This document shows positions 35,763-42,488 of a stretch of DNA of 64,000 nt, one piece after another; position 1 is the stretch's first letter; every line of letters begins with the position of its first letter. The stretch comes from Desmospora activa DSM 45169 (GTDB lineage Bacteria; Bacillota; Bacilli; Thermoactinomycetales; DSM-45169), in assembly GCF_003046315.1 (NCBI RefSeq), contig NZ_PZZP01000001.1, positions 2,666,001-2,730,000 of the forward strand. The letters are read 5' to 3'. The notes under the pieces are model-generated. The model had not been told where the DNA came from and ran no database searches. It saw nothing but the letters and a program-made list of their open reading frames with translations. Position numbers and translations under genes: made by a program.

Positions 35763-36818
35763 TCACTTGATGTGAAGGCACAATGCTGATATATCATCCC
35801 GTCGATTCGGATCATGAGAGAGCTCGCGCAGCCAACCCACCGTCGAATCGAAATCGGCAGGCCAATCCTCCAGCGGGGAGGGCATGAGCTCATGCAGTCC
35901 ATCACTAAAGAAATAAAAGGAATCCCCTGATTGGAACGAAATTTCATTTTGTTGGAATGAGGTTCCTTCAAAAATGCCGAGAAACATACCCGGCACACTA
36001 ACAATGCCCTCTATGTCGGGAGTGGAAGCAAGAAAATAATTGACGCCTCCCGCTGCATACGACAATGTTTGTCTTTGAAAATCCAGTTCAAAAGCAATCC
36101 CGGCAATAAAATACTCCGCCGCCAGGTACGGCAGGCTGGCATCATTTACCCACGCCAACTTCTCTGCAACCGAGAGGGGTTTTTTGGATACTTGCTCAAA
36201 CAAAACCCGAAGTGCTGACGATTGCAGTGCTGTCGCCACCCCGTGTCCCATAATGTCAAACAGATACCCCGACAGCTTTTCCCCCTCAGTGTCCCATTGA
36301 TAGTCATAACTATCTCCGCTGATAAACTGATAAGGTTTATAGAGCGTATCGATGCGAACGAAGTCGTTATCCAACGGTGCCGGCAACATCGTCTTCTGCA
36401 CTTTGGCGGCCAACGCCATCTCACGTTTGGCCTGAATCCGCGCCGTTACATCGGATTGCATCGCAATAAAGTGAACAAGGTTTCCTTTTTCATCCCAAAC
36501 GGGGTTTACCTTTAATTCGTTCCAAAACAATGTACCGTTTTTGCGTTGATTTAGAAGAACCACCTTGACAGGTTCTCGCTTTTGCACAGAAAACCGAATT
36601 TGCTCAATCGCATCCGGATCGGTGTTTTCACTTTGCAGGAAGCGTCCGTTTCGCCCAATCGCCTCGTCCGCCGTATAACCCGTCAACGTGGTAAAAGCAG
36701 GATTAACATACACAATGGGGTTATCCGGCAGTCTTGGATCGGTGATACATACACCCACAGACAGATTGTCGATGGCGGCGGCAAATTGTTTTTCCAACAG
36801 GAGTTCCAATCCCGACAC
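35763..36818 (-). CDS. LOV-like PAS domain fused to SpoIIE/PP2C phosphatase; photoactive Cys replaced by Gly
   Basis: 351 residues. Residues 8-130 match the YtvA LOV domain: 'VGVCITDP', 'NPIVYVNPAFTTLTGY', 'GRNGRFLQ', 'NGTLFWNEL' and 'FIAMQSDVT'. The residues that hold flavin (Asn in 'LLNQ', Asn in 'FWNE', Gln in 'MQSD') are kept, but the adduct cysteine of 'NCRFLQ' is Gly58. A short helix linker leads to a SpoIIE-type phosphatase with its metal-binding acids in 'SGDSYDYQ', 'LFDIMGHGVATAL', 'FFSDGLHE' and 'RRDDISAL'. The design is that of RsbP: a sensor controlling a phosphatase of an anti-anti-sigma factor. No rsbV/rsbW/sigB genes are in the window. GTG 36818 or TTG 36809 is the start. Confidence 0.85.
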   Translation of the reverse strand: MSGLELLLEKQFAAAIDNLSVGVCITDPRLPDNPIVYVNPAFTTLTGYTADEAIGRNGRFLQSENTDPDAIEQIRFSVQKREPVKVVLLNQRKNGTLFWNELKVNPVWDEKGNLVHFIAMQSDVTARIQAKREMALAAKVQKTMLPAPLDNDFVRIDTLYKPYQFISGDSYDYQWDTEGEKLSGYLFDIMGHGVATALQSSALRVLFEQVSKKPLSVAEKLAWVNDASLPYLAAEYFIAGIAFELDFQRQTLSYAAGGVNYFLASTPDIEGIVSVPGMFLGIFEGTSFQQNEISFQSGDSFYFFSDGLHELMPSPLEDWPADFDSTVGWLRELSHDPNRRDDISALCLHIK

Positions 36819-37201
36819 CTCTCCCCAGACCGATCATCAGCAAAATAGCTGGAAGATCGTCCTCCTGTGTTGGCTACAGGGATACATTCACGATCCCTGG
36901 CTGTTTTTAATGGATGAAAGAAGACCCAGGGTATTGCCTGGGTCGGTTCGGTCGGTAGCATTTCGTTCACTGTAACAGAACGAAAAATCGTGGTGCCGCT
37001 CCATCGATAATCACACCAAAGAAAGAGCAGCCAATCATTGTAACCGCAATTCGTCCAATACTCACCCTTCTCACTCTTATCATACCACAGATACACAAAA
37101 GTGGGAGGAAAAATTAAGGCCGATGGAGTAGTTACAAAGCTGAAAACAAAGTGATTGGACATCTCTCTACTTCCTTTGCAGGGTAGCCAGAAAAAATCGA
37201 C

Positions 37202-37230
37202 TTATTATATAATTAGCGGATGGGTGTCAA
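37202..37230 (-). promoter_or_regulatory. sigma-A type promoter reading toward the LOV-phosphatase
   Basis: Minus strand TTGACA (37230-37225), 17-bp spacer, TAATAA (37207-37202); a TATAAT overlaps two bases earlier with 15-bp spacing. Confidence 0.6.
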
Positions 37231-37311
37231 GACGTTAGTAGTAAACATTACAACAGATCGAAGGCGAATGCATTGTGACGTTAGACGTAAAACCGATGGT
37301 TTTTCATCCGA

Positions 37312-37337
37312 CAACCGATGGCTCAATCCATCGGTTG
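37312..37337. promoter_or_regulatory. 10-bp inverted repeat with a third half-site, upstream of the HTH gene
   Basis: CAACCGATGG, loop CTCAAT, CCATCGGTTG is perfect; AACCGATGG also occurs at 37291-37299. It may be an operator for the HTH protein encoded 100 bp downstream, or a terminator-like hairpin since ATTGATTCTCATTTTTT follows. Confidence 0.55.
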
Positions 37338-37439
37338 ATTGATTCTCATTTTTTGGCCTTAAAAAGAAGGAGAAACGACGGATGCTAGTCGAATCTGGAA
37401 AACCAAGGAATTCCGGAACAGAAAGGGGCCACGTGCACC

Positions 37440-38282
37440 ATGACGTTTAACGATCAGGGGGAGCAAAATTCCCATCAACCGGAGACTCTTATTCCCTTGA
37501 AAGAAGCGGCGCGGATTCTTCGCATCTCTGAAGAGGAAGTACGGATATTAGTATCGGAACATCGTTTGTCAGCCTTTGAAAAAGAAGATGGTAAGCTCTG
37601 GTTTTCAGAAGAAGCGATCGCCCGAATTCTCAACAGTGATGAAAGCCGTACAACCACGCACAACCTAACTGTTTTGGAGACCGGAGAGCGGGAGCATAGC
37701 GAACAAGAAGCTCGGGACAGTGCCGGATCGTGGAAAAATGCCTTTGCAAAAATCACGGCTCAATTTCGCGCATTGAGACAAAAAAAGCCTTTATCCAATC
37801 TAAAATGGAGAGAATGGATGGAGCGATTTTTTAAAGTGGTGGAAAAAAAGAAACAAAAAGAGGTGAAAGTGGAACAAGAACAGCGACAAGTAAGCGTAAA
37901 GCTAGGGTTTATGACTGGACAGAACGAATTGTACTGTGACTTCTGTGAAGTGCATGACCGCTTTTACCCCGGGGCGATCTTTGCTGATATCTATGTGGAT
38001 GGTGCACTCAAATGGATGATGTGTCCCAATTGCCTTCAATATTGTCGCGATCATGCCAATGGTTCTATAGAGTCCAACATACGCGCCCGCTTCAACCAAC
38101 TGGCATTCCGGCTGGAACGAGAAGCCCGTCGCGCCCGCAACTTGGCGACATCCGAGGATTTCCGCGCTCCCAGCATGCATGAATGGGAAGCATGGGAAAA
38201 CGCTTCATTTGCGATGCAGGAAGTCGCATCTACATACTGGCAGGAACCTCCTTCACCGGAGCAGGAATATCGAGAGCGTTAA
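37440..38282 (+). CDS. HTH (MerR/excisionase-like) and zinc-ribbon-like protein, unknown function
   Basis: 280 residues, not recognised as a named family. The N-terminal 15-65 region ('LIPLKEAARILRISEEEVRILVSEHRL' to 'LWFSEEAIARIL') is a winged-helix DNA-binding domain of the excisionase/HTH_17 type. A basic coiled-coil linker (about 95-155) follows, then two CXXC pairs ('LYCDFCEVHD' and 'MMCPNCLQYCRDH') that likely bind zinc. The C-terminus is Arg/Glu-rich. ATG 37440 follows AGGGG by about 11 nt. The perfect inverted repeat upstream suggests self-regulation. Confidence 0.7.
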   Translation: MTFNDQGEQNSHQPETLIPLKEAARILRISEEEVRILVSEHRLSAFEKEDGKLWFSEEAIARILNSDESRTTTHNLTVLETGEREHSEQEARDSAGSWKNAFAKITAQFRALRQKKPLSNLKWREWMERFFKVVEKKKQKEVKVEQEQRQVSVKLGFMTGQNELYCDFCEVHDRFYPGAIFADIYVDGALKWMMCPNCLQYCRDHANGSIESNIRARFNQLAFRLEREARRARNLATSEDFRAPSMHEWEAWENASFAMQEVASTYWQEPPSPEQEYRER

Positions 38283-38319
38283 ACCAGAGTCTCCATATCG
38301 ATCCATAGGAAAAGAGAAT

Positions 38320-38354
38320 GTGCCCTCCTCCTTTTAAAAAGGGAGAAGGGCACA
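38320..38354. terminator. long hairpin between convergent genes
   Basis: TGTGCCCTCCTCC and its near-complement GGGAGAAGGGCACA flank TTTTAAAA. Both neighbouring genes point at it; U-tracts outside the stem are weak. Confidence 0.55.
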
Positions 38355-38367
38355 GCTAAAATTGCGA

Positions 38368-38985
38368 TCATGAATCGGATTTGTCCTTATTAATCAAGTA
38401 TAATCCCCATTCCCGCTTTGCAATCACCTCTCCCGCTTCTGCGGCTTGCCGTAACCATTTTTCTCCTTCTTCTATATTTTGCACCAACCCTTGTCCTTTT
38501 AACAATCGATAGCCTAGTATCCGCATGGCTGGTGGATAATGAGTTTGCGCTGATTTTCGTATCCACTTTTCCCCTTCCGCTGCATCTTGCCTCAACCCTT
38601 TCCCCACTAGAAGGCGATAACCCAGTTCCGTCATCGACCAACCATCGCCCGTTTCAGCACCTCTTCGTAACCACCTTTCTCCTTCCACTAAATTCTGCTC
38701 TACTTTCTCACCGTTTAAAAAGAGAATTGCCAACTCACCCATCGCCACAGCATCTCCAAGTTCAGCAGCTTCTCGTAACCATCTCATTCCTTCGGATACA
38801 TTCATTTTTACCTTTTTTTCACTAAAGTCGATCACTTCACCATATTGCTCAATCGATTGATCTGTCTTTTCATCTTGTGACGATTGAACCTGTTCGTCTC
38901 CATCCATCTTTTCTTTTTTTTCGCTAAGATCAACCACTTCAGCATTTTGCTCTGTCAATTGATCCGTCTTTTCACCATGATCCAA
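38368..38985 (-). CDS. Sel1-repeat protein with duplicated N-terminal segment
   Basis: 205 residues, cytosolic. Four Sel1-type helical repeats of about 36 residues ('EGMRWLREAAELGDAVAMGELA', 'EGERWLRRGAETGDGWSMTELGY', 'EGEKWIRKSAQTHYPPAMRILGY', 'EGEKWLRQAAEAGEVIAKREWG') fill the C-terminal two thirds. The N-terminus carries a near-duplicate acidic block, 'EKTDQLTEQNAEVVDLSEKK' and 'EKTDQSIEQYGEVIDFSEKK'. Start at TTG 38985 is favoured by GAGGAGG 8 nt upstream; a TTG at 39024 has a weaker site. Sel1 proteins act as scaffolds; no partner is apparent. Confidence 0.75.
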   Translation of the reverse strand: MDHGEKTDQLTEQNAEVVDLSEKKEKMDGDEQVQSSQDEKTDQSIEQYGEVIDFSEKKVKMNVSEGMRWLREAAELGDAVAMGELAILFLNGEKVEQNLVEGERWLRRGAETGDGWSMTELGYRLLVGKGLRQDAAEGEKWIRKSAQTHYPPAMRILGYRLLKGQGLVQNIEEGEKWLRQAAEAGEVIAKREWGLYLINKDKSDS

Positions 38986-39108
38986 TCGATATTCCTCCTC
39001 GAATGATAGATTGACAAATGGCAAAACAATTCCTAGACATTCCTTTAAGACAATTATATTCTATGAAGATCGCTTCTCCAACCAAAGGATTCACTTTTTC
39101 TCGCAAAT

Positions 39109-39133
39109 AAAAAGCACCCATTCGCTGGGTGCA
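39109..39133 (-). terminator. terminator of the 39.1-kb hypothetical gene
   Basis: Minus strand GCACCC, loop AGCGAAT, GGGTGC, then TTTTTAT. Confidence 0.75.
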
Positions 39134-39141
39134 TCGTTATC

Positions 39142-39495
39142 CTACGACATCCATTTCGCTGTTAGACCAAACGTATCCTCGTTCACCGTTTTCCCCGTCT
39201 CTACCGATCTTCCATCCAACAGCAGATCGCAGTGTAGAAATATCGTCTTTTCCTTAAGCGCAAGATGGCTTTCCCGCCACAACAAATAGAGATGACACTG
39301 ATGCCCCTCCAATCGGAACGGAATCCAATGAAAACGGTTTTCCGTATCCCCGCCGGAAGCAAAGCCGGGAGGGTAGAGTCGATGTAACCGATCATTGATC
39401 CGCAGTATCCGAAATCCCCAACGCTCTTCCACTTGAATACGGTACACATCTCCCTCTAAAGGGATGTACCAACACTTATTCACCTCGGCCATCAC
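39142..39495 (-). CDS. hypothetical protein (117 aa)
   Basis: I do not recognise a family. A soluble, beta-rich and aromatic-rich protein ('CWYIPLEGDVYRIQVEERWGFRILRIND', 'FHWIPFRLEGHQCHLYLLWRESHL'). The true start may be the ATG one codon inside. No signal peptide. It lies between the Sel1 gene and the PilMNO-like operon, separated from the latter by about 170 bp, and ends at its own terminator. Confidence 0.55.
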   Translation of the reverse strand: MMAEVNKCWYIPLEGDVYRIQVEERWGFRILRINDRLHRLYPPGFASGGDTENRFHWIPFRLEGHQCHLYLLWRESHLALKEKTIFLHCDLLLDGRSVETGKTVNEDTFGLTAKWMS

Positions 39496-39663
39496 TGCCG
39501 ATCACCTGTCCTCTCCAGTCTTGATCGATCGGGCAAACACGGCCCGTTTCTCTCTTTTGTTCAACGTCTTTTTATCAAGGTCAAGCCTTTTGGAAAAGGC
39601 CGTACCAAATTGGCACGGCAAAACTGACGATGACTCGATTCCACACACCTAAAAAAGAGGGAT

Positions 39664-40566
39664 TTAGGGAAGCGTTATCTCAGCTTCGCGATCTTCGCCG
39701 TCCCGCTTCTCTTTCTCATCCGTTTCCATTTCTCCGTTTTGCAGTGGCGGCAGCGGGGACAATTCGGCTAGTCCAGCCAATCTGGGATCTTGATAGCTAA
39801 ACCATGCAAATCGAATCCGAAGTCTCCCCCGTTCTCCGTTTCCTTCTTCAAAATCCCATCCTTGCACAGCCACTAGACGTTCCAGCTGCTCCAGTTCATA
39901 CAGTAGCGACTCCATCTCCTGTTGAGAAGCTTCAACATAGAGATCGGCCCACAAGGGTTTGATAGAGGAGTCTTTAGGCAGAGTCGGTACCAGATCTTGT
40001 TGCTCGATCGATCTGGGATGCGCCGCTGAACTTTCTGCTGTGGGGGCGGTTTCTTCCTCCGTTACTTCTTCCTCCACTGCATCCGGCTTCATCGTTTCAT
40101 CCAAATCCCTTGTCTCTTCCTCTTCCACACTATCCTGTTCGTCTTCATCGACCGCTGTCTGCGGCGAGGTTTCAGTAGGCCACTCCAGCAGAGTCAGCTT
40201 GGACGGATCCGATTCGGTCCGCAATTCCACCCAATTCCCACCGGAACGATTCACCGCCGCATGGATCTCAGCCAACAGACGTGCCGGTTGCGGCTGTAAC
40301 GGAATCTGTTGTTGCATCAGCATCAGTTCGTCCTCATCCGGCGCCGACGGCTGTTCCTCCTCTGCTGCCAAGACCTCCTGATGGTCAGATAAATAACCTT
40401 CCGCTTGCACACGTTGATTTTCCAGTCGCTTTAGATTAAGATCAGTCGGATACAAAAAGGCAAGGGACGTCAACCCAATGGCGAGACTTCCTCCCAACCA
40501 GATCCAGAAGAGAGTTTTGCCCGATTTCCACCAGCCCCAGGGGCGTCGGCGCGGTTTACGATCCAT
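39664..40566 (-). CDS. pilO: PilO-like type IV pilus assembly protein
   Basis: 300 residues. One N-terminal transmembrane helix ('LFWIWLGGSLAIGLTSLAFLY', near 20-40) follows a basic cytoplasmic stub; the extracytoplasmic part begins with a coiled coil ('RLENQRVQAEGYLSDHQEVL') and ends with a ferredoxin-like alpha/beta segment ('LWADLYVEASQQEMESLLYELEQL'). A highly acidic Glu/Asp/Thr insertion of roughly 60-70 residues (about 135-200) is unusual. PilO pairs with PilN in the pilus alignment complex. ATG 40566 has AGGAGG 8 nt upstream and overlaps the end of pilN. Confidence 0.65.
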   Translation of the reverse strand: MDRKPRRRPWGWWKSGKTLFWIWLGGSLAIGLTSLAFLYPTDLNLKRLENQRVQAEGYLSDHQEVLAAEEEQPSAPDEDELMLMQQQIPLQPQPARLLAEIHAAVNRSGGNWVELRTESDPSKLTLLEWPTETSPQTAVDEDEQDSVEEEETRDLDETMKPDAVEEEVTEEETAPTAESSAAHPRSIEQQDLVPTLPKDSSIKPLWADLYVEASQQEMESLLYELEQLERLVAVQGWDFEEGNGERGRLRIRFAWFSYQDPRLAGLAELSPLPPLQNGEMETDEKEKRDGEDREAEITLP

Positions 40567-41161
40567 CGCTTCCGCCTCCTTCCTCACGGTCCCCGCCACC
40601 GGAAACGGGAGAAGCCTGACGCAGTTTCAGTTGAAAGTGAAGCATCTGTCCGTCCCCCTCCTCTTCTGGTAGTGGAGACACCCCATCACATTGCCGCCCT
40701 AGACAGCGAAGCGAGACGTCTTCAACAGCATTCTGTTCCTGCAACGATTCTAGAAAATCTACCGCCTCTGGCGGCGATGCAAACATCACCCACCCATCAA
40801 GACGGGATCCGTTCGCCTCCATCCGCAGTGGCGAAACATTGGCCGGCAGTGTGTCGTACACCGCATTTAATCCATCCTGCCAGATCAGGCGTCCATCCCG
40901 TAGGGCATCTACCGCATCGCGATAAGTGATGGTTGTACCATGTTGGTTCATAAAAGCCTGGTGGGATCGAACGGTCCGTTCCGCTTCCCGTTGCTGGTCA
41001 CGTAAGGACTTGGCTTCCGCTTCCAGACGTTGTTCAACCTCTCGCTGCTCACCGATGAGCCAATAAGCAAACCCGGCAAAATGAAGAAGCCATAACAGCA
41101 CAATCACCAATCCAAGAGTAAAGTACCGACGCCCCGCAGGTGGTTGCGGCAACAAGTTCAT
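40556..41161 (-). CDS. pilN: PilN-like type IV pilus assembly protein
   Basis: 201 residues, starting with the PilN signature 'MNLLP', which binds PilM in known systems. A transmembrane helix (about 13-37), a coiled coil ('EVEQRLEAEAKSLRDQQREAERTV') and an extracytoplasmic alpha/beta domain follow; the tail is Gly/Glu/Asp-rich. Its ATG overlaps the pilM stop as ATGA and its end overlaps pilO, so all three are translationally coupled. Confidence 0.75.
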   Translation of the reverse strand: MNLLPQPPAGRRYFTLGLVIVLLWLLHFAGFAYWLIGEQREVEQRLEAEAKSLRDQQREAERTVRSHQAFMNQHGTTITYRDAVDALRDGRLIWQDGLNAVYDTLPANVSPLRMEANGSRLDGWVMFASPPEAVDFLESLQEQNAVEDVSLRCLGRQCDGVSPLPEEEGDGQMLHFQLKLRQASPVSGGGDREEGGGSDGS

Positions 41162-42168
41162 GTGATTCCCACCCCCGTCAACGCAGCGCCTAAGGGGGCG
41201 GAAAGCGCATTACCTAAATGGTTGGAGGAATGCAGTTGTAAATCTCCCGTCATCAGAGCTTGCGGCCCTTCAGCCACATGTATCGGGGGAATGCCATCCT
41301 GTGATTGTAACCATGACGACAATTGGTGGATATCAATGCCTTCCCCGCTCAACACCCACTCTCGATCCGGTTTCCACAGCTCTCCCCCAATCCAGCCCAA
41401 CTGATCCGGGCGCATCGCTTTCAACAGCGCCTTTCCATATTTCTGTCGCTGGCTCTCATCTTTTAACAGCGGCTGCAACGGGTCGATCGACGGCCGATCA
41501 GGTACCCCTTCCAAAAAGAGCTTCAACTCCAAAGGAATAAAAGTTGCCCCTTGTAACACCCCTTGGTTAAATAGACTGACATCCACTCCACTGTGTGTTA
41601 AATGGAGCATTCCCCACTTGCGAATCGCCTCGGCAAATGAATACTCAAACCAACGGTTGAGGCTGAGGGCGGACAAATCGACAGCGACAAGCTCCAAGCC
41701 GCACCACCGCAACACTTCCGCCAATTCTTCCACATAGCGGCGGGAAGAGACGGCCACCACCACTTCCTGCCGATCTCCATCCTGCCAGACATGACCGATC
41801 ACCTGAAAATCAAACACCGGGTCATCAAAGGGGAGATCCCACTCCGGCAACACCTTTTTTTCAATCCAGCGTCTCATGCGGCCCGCTCCCATTTCCGGCA
41901 GATGCCACCTACCCGTTACCACATGCCGGTGTCCCAGCGCAACCCGCACCTGTCGGGTATGAAGCCGCTGTGTGGACAAAACATCCTGGATCGATTGAAT
42001 CAGCTCGTCCGGATCGATGATCGATCGTTCCCCCATCCAGATAGGCAGTAATGGATGAATCACATACTGGCTTAACTGAAGTCGGCGAAAGCCTTTTTTT
42101 AACTCGACCAATTTAAACACGGAATCCGTCAGTTCCACTCCAATGGCATAACGTCGGAACCCAAGCAT
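41158..42168 (-). CDS. pilM: PilM-like actin-fold protein
   Basis: 336 residues, cytosolic. 'FRRYAIGVELTDSVFKLVELKKG' at the N-terminus and 'VVAVSSRRYVEELAEVLRWCGLELVAVDLSALSLNRWFE' match PilM, an actin-like ring protein of type IV pilus and type II secretion machines. The nucleotide-binding loops look degenerate: the usual G-x-S/T after 'GIDIG' is 'GVELTDS', and 'LVDIGA' is 'MLHLTHSG'. First gene of the operon. No pilin, PilB, PilC, PilT or PilD genes are nearby, so the machine it serves is encoded elsewhere or is specialised. Confidence 0.75.
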   Translation of the reverse strand: MLGFRRYAIGVELTDSVFKLVELKKGFRRLQLSQYVIHPLLPIWMGERSIIDPDELIQSIQDVLSTQRLHTRQVRVALGHRHVVTGRWHLPEMGAGRMRRWIEKKVLPEWDLPFDDPVFDFQVIGHVWQDGDRQEVVVAVSSRRYVEELAEVLRWCGLELVAVDLSALSLNRWFEYSFAEAIRKWGMLHLTHSGVDVSLFNQGVLQGATFIPLELKLFLEGVPDRPSIDPLQPLLKDESQRQKYGKALLKAMRPDQLGWIGGELWKPDREWVLSGEGIDIHQLSSWLQSQDGIPPIHVAEGPQALMTGDLQLHSSNHLGNALSAPLGAALTGVGIT

Positions 42169-42488
42169 GCATTCATTTCTCCTTTATCTATCCATGCTGT
42201 GGACCGCGTGGGGATTGACATTTCAGTCCCGACGCATCATCGTAAGGATACCGCCACATCCCTCTATCAATTGGATATCACGTGACCGATTTCCTTTCCT
42301 TTTTCCCCATTTAAACCCTTTCCGCCCATAAAATACACCGTTGGACCAAAAGCGACATCATACCAAAGAACTATTAACCTCTTCGGTAATTTTCTAAAAA
42401 TTATTGCCAAAAGGGACACAAAAAGAGACTGGTTTACGAATGATTATTTGAAAGCTGTTTACACATTAACAGAGAGGATCGAGTATTG
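42169..42488. other. divergent intergenic region, pilM / amidase gene
   Basis: About 320 bp carrying promoters for both directions by position. It is AT-rich toward the amidase gene. I see no clear consensus promoter, riboswitch or open frame. Confidence 0.4.

Larger units (their letters stand above)
36819..37439. other. 621-bp gap holding a minus-strand leader and a plus-strand operator
   Basis: A strong minus promoter (37202-37230) would make a leader of about 370 nt before the LOV-phosphatase. The leader has an SD (AAGGAAG) and ATG at 37162 opening a frame that later overlaps the phosphatase, and a perfect GACCCAGG/CCTGGGTC hairpin at 36923-36944. On the other side lies the inverted repeat at 37312-37337 before the HTH gene. 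No other content is recognised. Confidence 0.5.

Noticed and set aside
36683-37162. 159-residue minus-strand frame with a good SD upstream of the LOV-phosphatase
   Set aside because: It overlaps the phosphatase by about 135 bp out of frame, contains a perfect hairpin and lacks recognisable protein character; kept only as a leader feature.
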